From: Ascaphus truei
Lineage: Eukaryota > Chordata > Amphibia > Anura > Ascaphidae
Assembly (NCBI GenBank): GCA_036426205.1
Contig: CM071568.1
Coordinates: 38,224,417-38,288,416 of the forward strand
Direction: 5' to 3'
Length of the DNA: 64,000 nucleotides
The notes beneath the pieces are model-generated. The model made no database searches. It saw only the letters and a program-made list of their open reading frames with translations, and was not told the origin of the DNA. This document shows, one piece after another, positions 12,001 to 23,513 of this stretch (position 1 is the first letter of the stretch; the number at the start of each line of letters is the position of its first letter). The translations under genes were made by a program, and so were the position numbers.

Positions 12001-13219
12001 ACCACGGATAAACGCACAAATGATGCAGAAACCTAAGGAGGTGGGGGGACTGGCAGTTCCGAGCATACTGTCCTATTACAAAGCGGCGCAATTGTGCCAA
12101 ATCACGCAATGGCATGGGGACCCAGAGCTTCGGAGGTGGGTAGCACTAGAAAGGGAGGCGTGTGCCCCGCTGGAGCTCAGGGATCTAATCTGGTACCCGA
12201 GGACACGGGTAAAGGACATAAAGGAACCTCTAACCTCTGTGCTCAACTCAATATCGGTCTGGGATGCGGCTAAAAGTAATCGCTTTCTAACCTCCAAACA
12301 CACACTAATGGCCCCATTGTACGGTAACCCAGACTTTGCTCCTGGGCTAGCAGGTAAGAGCTTTCCGCTGTGGCGACAATTAGGGATTAGAAGACTGAAG
12401 GACCTGGAGGGTAGTAACACCGTTAAATCGTTTGATCTATTAAAGTCAGAAAAGGATATCCCTAACACAGAATTTATTAGGTACCTCCAGGTTCCGGCAT
12501 TTTATAATACACACCCGGTGAGACCACCGTTAACAAATTTTGAAAGGCTCTGCGTGAGAGGTACAGACACGCGGGGACTGATTTCTACTCTGTACAGAGA
12601 CGTGGTCGGTGCTGACAAAGACGACACAAACAAACCCAAATTTATGACTCAATGGGAATCAGATTTACAGGGCACACTAGAAGACGAGGACTGGACAGCG
12701 ATATTCAAGGCCGCAGACATTGAAGGAGAACTCATAAAAGGTTATGTTAAGATGGTATCTCACCCAAGTTAGATTGGCTAAATTTTTATCGGCTCTTCCC
12801 CGCTCTGCCCTCGGCAGTACGGGGAACAGGGAGATCTGGTGCACATGCTGTGGTCTTGCCCGAAAATAGTATCCGTTTGGATCCAGATCAGAGATTGGGT
12901 ACAGAGGATTTTGAGCCTCCAAATTCAGCTAGACCCGTGGCTGTTCCTACTAAGTAAACCTACAGAAGAAGTATCACGAACGGGGAACAAATTAATAGCA
13001 CACTTCGCAACGGCTATGAGGTGCGAGACCGCAGCATTATGGAACCAGAACGCAATTCCATCAATAGAAAAGATCAGAAACAGGATTTGGTTCATATGCC
13101 AGGTGGAAAAGTTAACGAGTTTAGTTAACGACACTGGCGAGAAATTCCAAAAGGTCTGGCTGCCTTGGCTGGCCCAGACAGATATTCCAGGGGTAAACGA
13201 TGCCACAATTTGGCTGTGA
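9060..13219 (+). pseudogene. L1 ORF2 (endonuclease and reverse transcriptase), broken
   Basis: Starts ATGGCTGTAACATTTCTATC, giving MAVTFLSQNVKG. The AP endonuclease is recognisable by VVFLQETHF (about 9150-9185), DFNKVIDP (9424-9675 frame) and WSDHASIEL (about 9720). RT block: SKSPGPDGF (10450s), then YSKLLANRL, LSLDAEKAFDRINW, GTRQGCPLSPLLFALC and YANDIIL. The catalytic YADD reads YAND here (AAC at 11549-11551). A mariner MITE interrupts it at 10886. Removing the MITE and one TA (395 bp) puts 10113-10886 and 11281-12772 in the same frame. A further frameshift near 12770 precedes the C-terminal LVHMLWSCPK segment, where the preceding Cys motif is lost. Repaired length would be about 1255 codons, normal for L1. 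Confidence 0.88.
10886..11278. mobile_element. Tc1/mariner-type MITE, family C copy 1
   Basis: Terminal inverted repeats are CACTGGCGACACACTTTATT at the left and the complement of CTGCACCGACACACTTAATT at the right. It is flanked by TA at 10884-10885 and 11279-11280. 393 bp, non-coding, with an internal TA-rich run near 11037-11053. It is inserted precisely into L1 ORF2. A near-identical copy in the other orientation lies at 21238-21628, and a related GC-rich copy at 59260-59619. Confidence 0.88.
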
Positions 13220-13582
13220 TTGATTCAAGTGAGTTCTCCTTTGACGGGCAGTATGGGTTGTGGTTAGGACAAGACGTGTTGACTTAACGGTGGGCTCCCC
13301 CATTCAGGGCCGGTAAAACGTGAGCAATACTGAACAAGTGGATACATGCGAGCTGTAACACATAAGTGGCGAACAGCAGTTGGAAACGGATAGAGAATGG
13401 CCGGATAGAGACCCTTCGCCTAAACCCCTCCCCCATTTTTCCCTCCCCACTCCCCTTTGTAGTCCTGGTCTTGTTGTCTTGTTGTCTCCCCATCATGTGG
13501 ACTGTTCTATGTTGTACGTCCTAGAAAGTTTTTGTCTAACTGAGTATGACTTTGATATTTTCTATGTATGTATGCAAAAACC

Positions 13583-13615
13583 AATAAAAAGAAAGTTTAA
13601 AAAAAAAAAAAAAAA
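13583..13615 (+). terminator. L1 polyadenylation signal and poly(A) tail
   Basis: AATAAA at 13583-13588 is followed by an A-run at 13599-13615, marking the 3' end of the L1. Confidence 0.85.
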
Positions 13616-13621
13616 GCACCT

Positions 13622-13835
13622 TAATTACCTTTGAAGGGGTGGGTTAAGGGGGTATTTGCCATTGGGTGGGTAATAAAGCCTCGTGGCACGGTTGTGGGAG
13701 GGAATAACACCTTCATTACCTTAGCAGTAGCAACCGCTAATGTAAGATAGGGGTTAACCCCTCCTTCTACCCACCTGAGAGGCCTAACCACCCACCCCCA
13801 GGCAACTATCCCCTTCACCCACACCATCTACCTCC
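13622..13835. repeat. Palindromic repeat, family P copy 1
   Basis: GGGTGGGTTAAGGGGGTATT at the left is complemented by CCACCCACCCC...ATCCCCTTCACCCA at the right. The centre is the short hairpin CTTCATTACCTTAGCAG / CCGCTAATGTAAGA / GGGGTTAACC. Same architecture as 20585-20870. Confidence 0.6.
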
Positions 13836-14636
13836 AATAAACATTAAAATACAATACAAACACTAATACTGTCATTAATTGCCATTGTGGTTACCGATGC
13901 CCTTGATGGGAGCAAGGATAACCCCAGTGGCAATGAATAGCCACCCTACTACCCACCCCCTCTACCCCCAACAGATCTCCGTCACCCACTGCCTAACACA
14001 TATAGTACAGTATTGGGCAAGATCTCTATTTAAATGCCCTGGTCACGTGGGTTGTGATGCGGGAGGATTTAAACATAGCAGAAATACCAGAACCCCCTGT
14101 TACTAGGGAAGCAAGGTGTCCCTGAGGCTGAAATTAATGTGGTTCAGCTCCGGAGAACCCCTGCTTCAATACTGTGTTATTAAAAACAAAATAAAAGACA
14201 CGTGATTGCCTGTTAGAGGCACTCAGGGACAATGACTGATTCAGTAGTCTCATTCTTACTGCGTGTCTTTTAAACACAGATGCAGCCTGGAAGGATTCAC
14301 ACAGCATGAGTACCATTCAGACGCAGGGACCCCCGCTGTGTTAATCCCAATGGGCCATTACAGCCTGCCATGCACTGCGTGCGGACGGTCAATGCTTTGC
14401 ACACTATACACCAGCACATTCTCTACGGCAGCTGATAGCTACAAGATGCTACATCTGTACAATCTGCTACTGGTTAACCACTGACCAAACGTGGCTTGTT
14501 CATGGCAAAGTGCATAGGGAGGGGAAATTGCCCATCAGGATTAACACAGCAGTGGTCCCTGCTTCTGAATGGGACTCCCACTGTGAGAAAATCAGTCCCC
14601 CTCTCTGCGCATATCTTACAGGTGATTACGCTGCTT
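13836..14636. other. Non-coding; part of a family A MITE, otherwise unrecognised
   Basis: 14015-14200 matches the right half of family A (ATTTAAACATAGCAGAAATA, then GGTTCAGCTCCGGAGAACCC and CAATACTGTGTTATTAAAA). The remainder has no long frame and no repeat I recognise. Confidence 0.5.
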
Positions 14637-14835
14637 TAATTTGATTTTAATAATATAGTATTGAATCAGCGGGTCTCATGAGCTGAGCCGCATTAATTTC
14701 AGCCTTGGGGACCCCCTTTGTTCTGAGTTAAAGGCCCTGGTATGGGGTTCCGGTGTCTCCTCGATGTTTACATTTCATGGTAAGTGCTGTAGGAATATTA
14801 ACATGCAGGAGATACTGGCATCGCTAAGGTAATAA
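14637..14835. mobile_element. Foldback MITE, family A, left part
   Basis: TTTTAATAATATAGTATTGA followed by GGGTCTCATGAGCTGAGCCG and CAGCCTTGGGGACCCCC matches the left arm of the copies at 6281 and 25905. The right arm is mostly lost. Confidence 0.55.
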
Positions 14836-16836
14836 CCGGTTTAACATCCCACTACCTATCAGAGAGGCCAAACCACCGATCCTGATGTAACTACCCCTTC
14901 AGCCACTGTCTTTACCAACAATAAACTCCCCCTCTACCAAATATGGCTACTAGAACTTTTGCCCATTCAAAACCGTAAAATGCATACAGTAAAATATATA
15001 ACAAGTTAAAGTAATAAATGTTTTACTTACCCCTGCCAGGATGAAGGTGTCCTCCTCCATTTCTGCATGAACTTGTAAGGGCCGATGCCCAACAATTAAA
15101 ATACATGTAACCCCATAACTGCCTTAGCAGTTAGTACCACTAAAGTAATTAAGGGGTGTGACGGTAGGGGTAGCTAGTCTTCATAATAAAGGTGAAGCCC
15201 GACTGGTTACCCCTGAAAACTGTGGGTCCCTGGTAGCTTAGAAGCACCATAAGCCAGGTACACTGTGTATTGAATATAAATATTTCCTGTTACAGTATGT
15301 AATAAAAGTGGGATTTCGGGAGTAGGAGTTTCAAGGGAGATATTTGGGTAAAAATGTATTCAGAATCTGTGTAGGAGGTCGGGGGATAAGTTACTGGTAG
15401 TCATGTGCTCTACTTTTACCCAACGAGCAGACAGGCTCTGCGGGTACGCAAGTGAGTTACATCGGGGCTACACAGTTTCCCTCCAAATCCTGGTTTTCGT
15501 GCCCAAGTACCCCAGTCCCCTTTCCCTCACATATATTATGTTCCATAAGTTTAATATTTGTATAAAGTGTATAGCCATTGCTATACAGACAGTCCTGGTA
15601 ATCTAAATAGGAGCTGGGATGTCTGCAGAGAGATCAAAAAGGAGAAGGGAAGTCGATAGTGTTAGAACATTTGGTGAGCGGGGAAGGGCGAGTACCGGGT
15701 CTGGGAACAGGGACTCCCCACGGGGGAGACACTTTGTTTGCCCAGGTTCGGGGTCCACATGTGAGGAGGGTCCAGAAGAGGAGAGGAAGTAGGAAAGGTT
15801 CCAAGCACCTGACAAGCAAAGTAACCTGTTGCAGAAGCAGACATAACAGGCACTTCCTGGTTTAAGCAAAGTTGGAACCAGGAAGTAGTTGAGCTGGACA
15901 GTGAGTGCTAAACCTTGGAAATCCATAGTGGTCAAGAGATACTACTCCTGAGAAACCAGGTGATATCTTTTGTGTACCAGCAGTCAGGACATGTTAGCAA
16001 TGGCCTGGAACCGAGCAAGTGATGCAGTGGTAATGAGGAACCCAACACTTAACATTTTGGCTTCTCTCAATTTATATTTAAAAAACATTCCATATAAAGG
16101 GAGATTACTCTGACACACACACAATGTCACTTTAATTTAAATTACCTTGTGTACAATCTAGTAGGAGTTTGTCAACATGGCATAAAAACAAAAACAATTA
16201 TGAGAGTGAAGTATCAGCTGCATGGGCTTCGGGATGCTCTACGGATGGTCACAAACACTCCACAGAATTAAACTTGTGGCACAGCCTCACATGCTCGCCT
16301 GTAACTGCATATTCTGAAGTACAGTAACTCACCTCCACTAAAAACTTTGTCACAGAAAAAGGCAATATACCCCTGCATACTGCTACATGAAAGACTGCAC
16401 GGGGTGACCTTCCTTTCATGCAGCCTTTTCACATAGGATGCAATTGTACACCACAGTTTTACCCACAGTACCACATTGGTGGCAGTTCCAGGATGGATTC
16501 AGTTGTATCACACAGAGAGTAATAAGTCTGCTGCCTGGAAGAATGATGATTACTAGCAGTCTGTGGGTCTTTGCTGATCCTTTAACCCTTTGCACATTGG
16601 GCGGATGGACATAGCCCAATATTATAACATATTGCAAAACATAAAAAGGGAAGATAAGCAAATTATAGTGAACGTGCTGCAGCATTCTATGACATTCTGC
16701 AGGGACATAACATTTTAGGAAGTGCAGTGGAATAATGGAATAATTAGCAGATTGCCCAGTGTAAATATTTGTCGATGGAAGGCTTCACAATATTTTCCAT
16801 TAGGGAAATACATTATTTTGCTGTTTGTGGAAGATA
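14836..16836. other. No feature recognised
   Basis: Short, non-conserved frames only. An AAACCCCTTCAGCC-like fragment near 14890 belongs to the family P repeat background. 15600-15930 is purine-rich and could be an old LTR remnant, but no ends are visible. Confidence 0.4.
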
Positions 16837-16950
16837 GTTAACTAACTTGGTATTATGTATGTCTTTATTTACATACAGTAGCACCATAAATGTACATTGC
16901 AGTTCACAGCAGTAATACACATGACAATAATATAAATAACAAATAATATA

Positions 16951-18597
16951 TGTAACGGGTATTCCCCCCCCCCAATCGCAGATCTGATGTGGGTGCAAGG
17001 AACATACGGTGTTACCATAGGTGTGGTGCATTACCTGTTGGCTCGCAGGAGGGCTGAGCTTCCGCCACGGGGAACCTGGGGCAATTATATTAGGGGTAAC
17101 CACTTACTCAATTCAGCGCCTCCACCTGCGATGGCTCCCACCAGAGGGGGAGTGGTTCCTCGCAGGACAATACAATAATCACATACACGGGAATATATAT
17201 ATTAACGAGTGACTTTACTAACCAGCAATATAACATATCACGCAATACCTTTATATAACCTGTGTCCCTCTCTAGAGGAGACACCTACGGCGTCGCGCAG
17301 GACGCTTCCCCAACACCAGGTGATCCCACCCAGTGTCCCGAGAATCCCACCCAATGTCCCGCACTCTTGGAGAGAACGTGGGTGACTGCGCAGTCACAGT
17401 TACACTAAGGGGCCCGTTGGTGCACTTATGACTGTATGGTACCTGCCGAGCACTCCGGTACTCGGATCAGCAACTGGCTTCGCAAAGGGTCAGACGTGTG
17501 ATGAATCCGTCTGATCCTCCAACCGAACTCCTTTGTACGCGGACCGCCAGGGCGGTCTCACTCTGGAATAGTCTCTGCGAACCCCAATGTGGGTCCGAAC
17601 CGCTTCACAGGGATCACAGCGTCCGCTGAGTACCTAACTAACACTTGGCTCTAACGTGACAGGAACCCTAACCTAGGGGCTGTCCCTGTGGTACCGCAAC
17701 CTAAAGTGGCTTTGGGGAAAACTCCTAGAGGCCTACCGGGGTTAATAACCTGCCCCACTCCCCCAACTCTTCCCAGCCTTGACTGTACTTACTAAGACCT
17801 AACTAGTCCCAGCGCCTACAGCAGCAAGCTGTAGCTCACTGGATGCTGCAGCCAACGTGCTGCGCAACAAGGTGCCTGCCTGTCAGACCTCACAGCACTA
17901 ACAGCCGTGACTCTGACAAGGCAGCACTCTACACTAAGGGCAGCGTCCCTATCTTGGGCCTCCCTAAGCATTTACCCACTAAACTAGTGGGGAGTTGGGG
18001 CCTACCTGGGGTGTAGGTACCTATATGGGGCAGGAGCTGCACTCGCTCCCCGCACCCTTCCTTCCCTCACAGCTCCCTGACTCCAACTCTCTGTAACCTT
18101 TCTTTCCCAGCTCCCACTAATGTAAGTGGCAGGGTCCCTAACCTGAGGGCTGTCCCTGGCAACACTCACCTTACTGGGGAGCTGAGCTATCTCGGGCTCT
18201 GGGGGTGCTGGCCTAGTACAGGGAGTCCCTGACTCCTGTACCCTACCTCCTTCCCTGGGCTCCTCCGGTCTCTCACTGCCCAACGTTCTGCAACTGACAA
18301 AAACCCTGTCTGCACACAACATTGTTGCAACTCTGCAGCATGAGAATCTGCCAGCTCTATTGGCTTCAATGCTGCTTGTGACAAGGGTGAAAGTGCAGTC
18401 CCCAGAGACTGCTGGGAATTGTAGTCCTTGGCAAAGCTCTTTTCTATGGGGACCGCGTGCACGATCTTTACTGCGCATGGGCGAAGCTCGCGCCAAAACC
18501 AAGAGGGCGGTGCCCGCCGGGAGAAGTCGCCGTCCCCTTCCTCCACTGCCACAGGGGGCAAAGGAAAATCAGGGGAACCGGGGGTAACCCCCTTACA
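16951..18597. mobile_element. LTR, TGTAAC...TTACA type, 1647 bp
   Basis: Starts TGTAACGGGTATTCC and ends CCCCCTTACA. Flanked by TATA on both sides (16947-16950, 18598-18601). It splits the 3' UTR of a CR1-like LINE, whose intact version at 42530-42580 gives an empty-site reference. It has no pol domains. Minus-strand frames inside (for example 18187-18609) have no recognisable domain. Its 17020-17200 stretch resembles 42640-42840. Confidence 0.7.
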
Positions 18598-18773
18598 TAT
18601 ATATAACACATAAAGGGGAGAAGTGCTTCAGACATAAAAGTAACATTTAGGAAAAAGGAGTCCCTGGTCCAAAGAGCTTTCAATCGAATTGGTTGGTAGG
18701 AATAACGTACAGAGACAGGAGGAGGGCGTTTTGGTAAGATGTCTGCAAGGGGTGAAGGTTTATGTATAAGGTG

Positions 18774-19142
18774 TCAATTATCAGTCATGGAGCTAATCAT
18801 ATTCTTCCTATGCAGGTGTGTTTTGAGTTGGTTCTTAAAAGTGGATAGTGAGCGTGCTAATCGAATATTAAAGGGAAGGGCATTCCAGAGGTGTGGGGCA
18901 GTCAGTGAGAAAGGTTTAAGGCAGGAGAGGGTTTTAGATACAAAAGGGGGTAGAGAGAAGACATCCTTGAGCAGAACGAAAGAGTCGGGATGGTGTATAG
19001 CGAGAAATATGGTCTGAAATGTAAGGAGGATCAATAGAGTGTAAAGCTTTAAAAGTGAGGAGGAGAATTGAGTGTGTGATACGGGATTTGATGTGTTGGT
19101 TATAACTAGACCAATTCCTCTCTGACACAATATTGTTGCCAT
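18774..19142 (-). pseudogene. Non-LTR reverse transcriptase, C-terminal fragment
   Basis: 122 codons containing SLTAPHLWNALPFNIRLARS followed by LSTFKNQLKTHL. This is the characteristic end of CR1/L2-type ORF2 (AP.LWNSLP..IR....L..FK..LKTHL). Everything upstream (endonuclease, RT core) is missing, as expected from 5' truncation. Confidence 0.75.
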
Positions 19143-20160
19143 TCAGTTTGATACGAAGATGTATATTAGGAACGATTCATTTTGTAATCCATGCTAGAGA
19201 TGTTCAATCGCACAATCTATACAGTATATGAATTTTACAAATTTTGACATTCAAATTTTGGAATGAACTTTGAACCCACGTGAGCCAAAACCCATGATAC
19301 TGTAGGTTCATCCTCAAATTCATTTTTTTTTCTTCTTTTTACCTTTTCTAGACTATTATAGGTGAATTTGAGTTTTTAAATGGGAAAAATAAACACACTT
19401 TTGTTATAACAAAAACAAATTAGAAAAAATAAACCCTGAAAAAGTTTGAAGCTAAAACACCAATGAAAGAGCTCACTCTGAGAGAATAAGCTCATACATT
19501 TCCTCTATTCTACTCCTACTTCTAATCTACTGTACTGTATATCTATTTCATATTACTCTGCCAACAGTGACTACAATATCTTGAAGGATTTGGCTTTCAG
19601 TTACTGTATAGTATTTTGTATATTTACGTGTAGCATGGTTTCTACATGATATGTGTATAATATGCTTTGAAGACTAATGTAACTAAACTTTGATTTACAA
19701 TAATTACTTTATAATTGTAACTAATAACTAACCTTCCCTTGTTATTATTTGTATAAATAATAATAACTAAACAGTAGTTAACAAGGATCATCATATATTA
19801 CATTGAGCATGTTTCTGTAGAGCTCATGCAGAGAAAGATAAACAATGTTCATACAGTAGAAAGAGAGCAGCTATGTTTTATTAACAATATGAATAAATGG
19901 ATTACAGGTGGTGTCCAGACTAGAATTGCACAGGAACAATTCAACAAACTTAAAAAAAAAAAAAATAACAATGTATTGTAACAATCATTTTAACAATTTA
20001 ATGTCATTTTAAAATGAACATTTCTTGGCATAACTGATTGAATCAGTATGTTTTTGCATTATGAATGCAACAAGCTAAGACTGCCAAGATCATCCATAAT
20101 GTAATGAATTATTCATAACAATCAATACAATATTGTACCAAATGTATCCTTATACATCAA
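19143..20160. other. AT-rich, no feature recognised
   Basis: No frame longer than 60 codons. Short A-runs (19950-19964) and scattered TACTGTA motifs only. Confidence 0.5.
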
Positions 20161-20162
20161 AC

Positions 20163-20470
20163 ATACAGGGCCTCATGCAGTAAGCGCCGAAAAGGCTTTT
20201 ATCACAATTTTCTCGCCAAAAATGCCTTCCCGATTCAGTAAGCGCCGATAAGTGGCCAAAATCGGCAATTTTTGTTCGCGATAAAAAAATATCGGCATGT
20301 GGGTGCCGATAAGCCACTTATCGGCACTTTTTGGACTCGGCTGAATTAAAGTAGCCCCGATCAGCTTTTCGCTGCTGATCGGCACTCCAGAATTGAGATT
20401 TGAATGCCAATCCGTCCCGCCAACTACTGGTGGTATATAAGCATCGTTAAGGTCAACACGTAGAAACAAT
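20163..20470. mobile_element. Harbinger-like MITE fragment
   Basis: GGGCCTCATGCAGTAAGCGC at 20169 is a Harbinger-style terminus, close to GGGCCTCATGCAGAGAGCAG of the 490 bp family D. Inside are inverted pairs such as GCCGATAAGTGGC / GCCACTTATCGGC (20242, 20309) and GATCAGC / GCTGATC (20359, 20372). The right terminus is not seen. Confidence 0.5.
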
Positions 20471-20584
20471 CAGGCTTTTTACCTGGCTGTGATTGATGCC
20501 GGTCTCTCCGGAGCTGATTCCCATTAATACCAGCACCGGAGCCCCCCGGCATGCATCCTAGGCAGGTAAAATGCATCTAAAGCC

Positions 20585-20870
20585 CACTTCATTACCTTAG
20601 CGGCTAACCGCTAAGGCAATGAAGGGGTTAACCCGCTGTGCCAGGTTTATTGTGGGTAGCGGGTGTGGGTGAAGGGGGTATTTGGCCCTTGCTGCTTGTT
20701 TAGGGCTTGCGGTTGGGTTGCGGGTGCACTTAACCTCTTCACGACCGTAGCGGTTAATACCGCTATGGTCATGAAGGGGTTAAGCCCTCCCGCTACCCAC
20801 CCGCAAGCCCTAAACAAACCACCGTTGGGGCCAAATATCCCCTTCACCCACCCCACTACCCACAACAACA
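20585..20870. repeat. Palindromic repeat, family P copy 2, with two short hairpins
   Basis: Hairpin 20590-20632 is CATTACCTTAGCGG / CCGCTAAGGCAATG. The larger palindrome has arms 20652-20738 (GTGGGTAGCGGGTGTGGGTG...) and 20775-20870. Its centre is a second short hairpin, CGACCGTAGCGG / CCGCTATGGTCATG, at 20740-20775. Confidence 0.7.
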
Positions 20871-20932
20871 AAAAAACACAGAGAAAAGCCCCACACTAAA
20901 GAAATAAATAAATATATAAATAAATATATATA

Positions 20933-21218
20933 CAGTGTTCGACAAACCTATACATTTGCTCGCCCCGGGCGAGTGGATTTAACCCCCGGGCGAGTAAATA
21001 TTGGCCCAAGCAGCACACGTTTGGTACTAGGTGGCGAGTAGATTTTTTTGTGTGGCGAGTAGATTTTTTGGTGATTTGTCAACATATATACAGTGGTCGA
21101 CAAATCACCAAAAAATCTACTCGCCGAATAAAAAAATCTACGCACTAGTACCAAACGTGTGCCGTTGGCCAATAGGAGCTCGCCCGGGGCGTGCAATGTA
21201 TAGATTTGTCGAACACTG
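20933..21218. mobile_element. Tc1/mariner-type foldback MITE, family B
   Basis: 286 bp flanked by TA (20931-20932, 21219-21220). Starts CAGTGTTCGACAAACCTATA; the right end is the complement of CAGTGTTCGACAAATCTATA. The arms are complementary along almost their whole length. A second, internal TACAGTGGTCGACAAATC near 21091 marks the palindrome centre. Confidence 0.8.
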
Positions 21219-21237
21219 TATATATATTATATATATA

Positions 21238-21628
21238 CTGCACCGACACACTTTATTCGAGCAAATACCCAGTTTTGTACTGGCAGATACCTGGAATGCG
21301 CCGCTCCTCACCTCTGACAAGCCCGTTGCGTTGCCTTCCCAGCCTGGGTTCATGCCTGGCTGACGGGCGGCTGATCTGTTAAATGATAATGATTAGGATT
21401 AATAGGCTGCAATGCTTTGCGTGTCTACCAGATGGCATAAATTCATGAATTGTAATGCAGTATAATTATATATACTGTGCAGTATTGCAGCAGCGGGAAA
21501 TAAAATGCTTCATCTGCCCTGGAAAATACCTCAATGCACTCGGGCAGAAAAACAGTCACAAACTAATACACCCGGGTATACCCGAATTCGTGGGACTAGC
21601 CGAGCTCGAATAAAGTGTGTCGCCAGTG
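21238..21628. mobile_element. Tc1/mariner-type MITE, family C copy 2
   Basis: 391 bp, flanked by TA (21236-21237, 21629-21630). Begins CTGCACCGACACACTTTATT and ends with the complement of CACTGGCGACACACTTTATT. It is the reverse orientation of 10886-11278 and nearly identical to it, which suggests recent spread. It is separated from the family B MITE only by a TA-rich run. Confidence 0.85.
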
Positions 21629-21709
21629 TATATATATATATAGACCATACAATACCGGTTGCAACACGACATCAAGGGACAGCACGCAGGTAAGTAAATC
21701 AAAAATGTT

Positions 21710-22602
21710 CTATATTTGATAGAAGACACAAAAGTATTCCACTTTAGTCAAATTGGAGAAACTGGTGGGGTAGTTCTTTATTTTTGGCCTGGTCTCATTT
21801 TCCACTAGACTCATAAAGGTGAGGATATTGTAGTTATGCGTTTGGGGGTCAAATGTACTCTGTGGTCTGAATGACCTAGATAAGTCAGTGTTGGCCATTG
21901 AGCTATCATCTGTCCCTGGTATCCTGCTGAAATAGTCTCTGAGCTAAGTTGACGGTTTAGTTTATTTATAGGTCAACCTCCCATTGGAAAGGGTCCTGCT
22001 ATGGGTAGGAACAAATGATAGACCTTTATTCAAAGACTTATTTCAGCGGGGTGAGGGTATAGTTAGACATGTTAAATTATGTTTTCTGCTGGTTGCCCTT
22101 GTTCCTCTCTCTGTTTTTGTCTGTCGCAGTTGATATTGCCGCTTCCGCCCCTCTTCTTTTCTTCCTCTGCGTTGGGTAAACGTTTCGGGAAAGGGGAGGC
22201 TTGCCCTGCCCTAAAAAAGGTTCAGCTAGTGTGTTATCAGGGTTATCAGAGTAATCAGTATCACTTGTGTTATAGGTGCTGTCAGTTGCGCCTGCTTTCT
22301 TAGATTTGTTGAAAAAGCATCTATTGCGTTGTGTAATCTGCATATTTTCACTGATCCCCAGTAACCATCTATATACACGTCTTTCCTTGTAATCTGCCTT
22401 TACAACCTTTAATTTTTCTTTTATATTTAATAATGTTCTCACAATATGCGTCTATGTTTACCTGAATCTTATCAACCCAATCTGTGGATGTATCTGTGCT
22501 AAGAGTATCCCCGTATTTGGTAGAAATTGTGTCTATTTCTGTTCTTATTTTAATAAGTTCCTTACTGGATTGCTCTAATGTGTAGTCTCTCAGCAGTAAC
22601 AT
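21710..22602 (-). pseudogene. PLE protein N-terminal region, broken
   Basis: Minus-strand frames read in order. 22369-22602 is coiled-coil-like (KELIKIRTEIDTISTKYG). 22077-22442 is Ser/Asp-rich then basic (NTSDTDYSDNPDN, then QRKKRRG). A stretch near 22080 reads NMSNYTLTPLK, matching the conserved LS...LT start upstream of PLE reverse transcriptases. 21710-21898 follows. Frames are joined only through frameshifts. The PLE assignment rests on motif order and the adjacent terminal repeats. The RT itself is missing. Confidence 0.55.
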
Positions 22603-22820
22603 TATGCAATTCCTGAGCCTTTTTGCGCATGCCTAAACACATATCAGGTAAACAAATATAGAGTTAATATATTCAAAATGGACGCTCTTTGCCTGCTGAT
22701 ACTGTGGATGCATGTCACATAGGCAGGTGAGGCTAATTAACTGTGATTGGTTTTGTTGAATTGCACTGGGGTTTGGGGTATATATACAGTATGTATTGTG
22801 CACTGCATTCAATTGCACCA

Positions 22821-22852
22821 CCTTGAGAAAGGTCCCACTGGGGGACCGAAAC
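22821..22852 (+). ncRNA. Degenerate hammerhead-like motif of the PLE terminal repeat
   Basis: CCTTGAGAAA is followed by the 6 bp stem GGTCCC/GGGACC with an ACTG-containing loop, then GAAAC at 22848. The CUGANGA core is altered, so cleavage is doubtful. Position and order match 5698-5729 and 57501-57540. Confidence 0.4.
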
Positions 22853-23017
22853 ATCGGTTTTTGTGTCTTCTATCAAATATAGAACATTTTTGATTTACTT
22901 ACCTGCGTGCTGTCCCTTGATGTCGTGTTGCAACCGGTATCGTATGGTCTGTTATTGCTTTATGGGATAAGCACCAAAACTTATTTACTGGCATATGGTG
23001 TGCCGGCTGTGCATTGG

Positions 23018-23021
<4 letters not shown>

Positions 23022-23048
<27 letters not shown>
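23022..23048. repeat. (TA)n microsatellite
   Basis: Uninterrupted TA run of about 13 units. Confidence 0.95.
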
Positions 23049-23513
23049 CATACATAAACAATGAATACCGCATCGACTAACAATAAATATATGCAATATC
23101 TAAGCCTATCTTAACCAGAAAAATGATTGGAAAGAAATCACAGAAAACACATTAACTGCTAGGCGGTGCTAGAGGAATAAAGTAAATATAGAAACACAGA
23201 AAAAGAAACCTCTAAAAAGCACTCAGACAAATGTGTGCAAAATAATGATAGTAATTTATTAAATCAAAAAAAAGGTAATGAAAAAACACAAACAGCTGAC
23301 TGAAGAGCCTGCCTAACTGGACAGAACAGTAATAATATAAATGAACCCAAGGAAAACAAGGTTACCATATATAAACCAAACATACATGGAAAAGTATCCA
23401 AAAATGATTAATCATTATGGGGACATAGTTCCCATTGTGAAAAAAAGCCGTCCGTAGATGTAGATACTTAACTAAAGGTAATTAAATAATAAACCTCTAA
23501 AATAACACATATA

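Larger units (their letters stand above)
6578..13615 (+). mobile_element. Nearly full-length L1-clade LINE
   Basis: Order: a short 5' leader, ORF1 (6743-7719), a long inter-ORF spacer (7720-9059), ORF2 (9060-13219), a 3' UTR and a poly(A) tail (13599-13615) preceded by AATAAA at 13583. An ORF1 with coiled coil plus RRM, and an ORF2 with AP endonuclease, reverse transcriptase and a C-terminal Cys/His segment, are the L1 plan. It is inactive in this assembly: ORF1 has a frameshift, ORF2 has several breaks plus a 393 bp MITE insertion, and the RT active site is changed. Related L1 sequence lies at 112-5230 and 61798-64000. Confidence 0.9.
16837..19142 (-). mobile_element. CR1-like LINE 3' end, split by an LTR insertion
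   Basis: On the minus strand, 18598-19142 encodes the end of a non-LTR reverse transcriptase protein, and the 3' UTR continues to 16837, ending in an AAATAAAGACATAC-type tail. The UTR is interrupted at 16950/18598 by an LTR. An uninterrupted UTR copy at 42465-42606 shows the empty site. Confidence 0.7.
21642..22950 (-). mobile_element. Penelope-like element fragment with inverted terminal arms
   Basis: Left arm 21642-21734 and right arm 22857-22950 are inverted copies (AGACCATACAATACCGGTTG and its complement, then CAAATATAGAACATTTTTGA). Between them, the minus strand carries the N-terminal PLE coding region. Beside the right arm are a TATATATA box (22781) and a hammerhead-like motif. Inverted terminal repeats of this kind are a known PLE feature. 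The RT core and GIY-YIG domain are absent. Confidence 0.7.
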
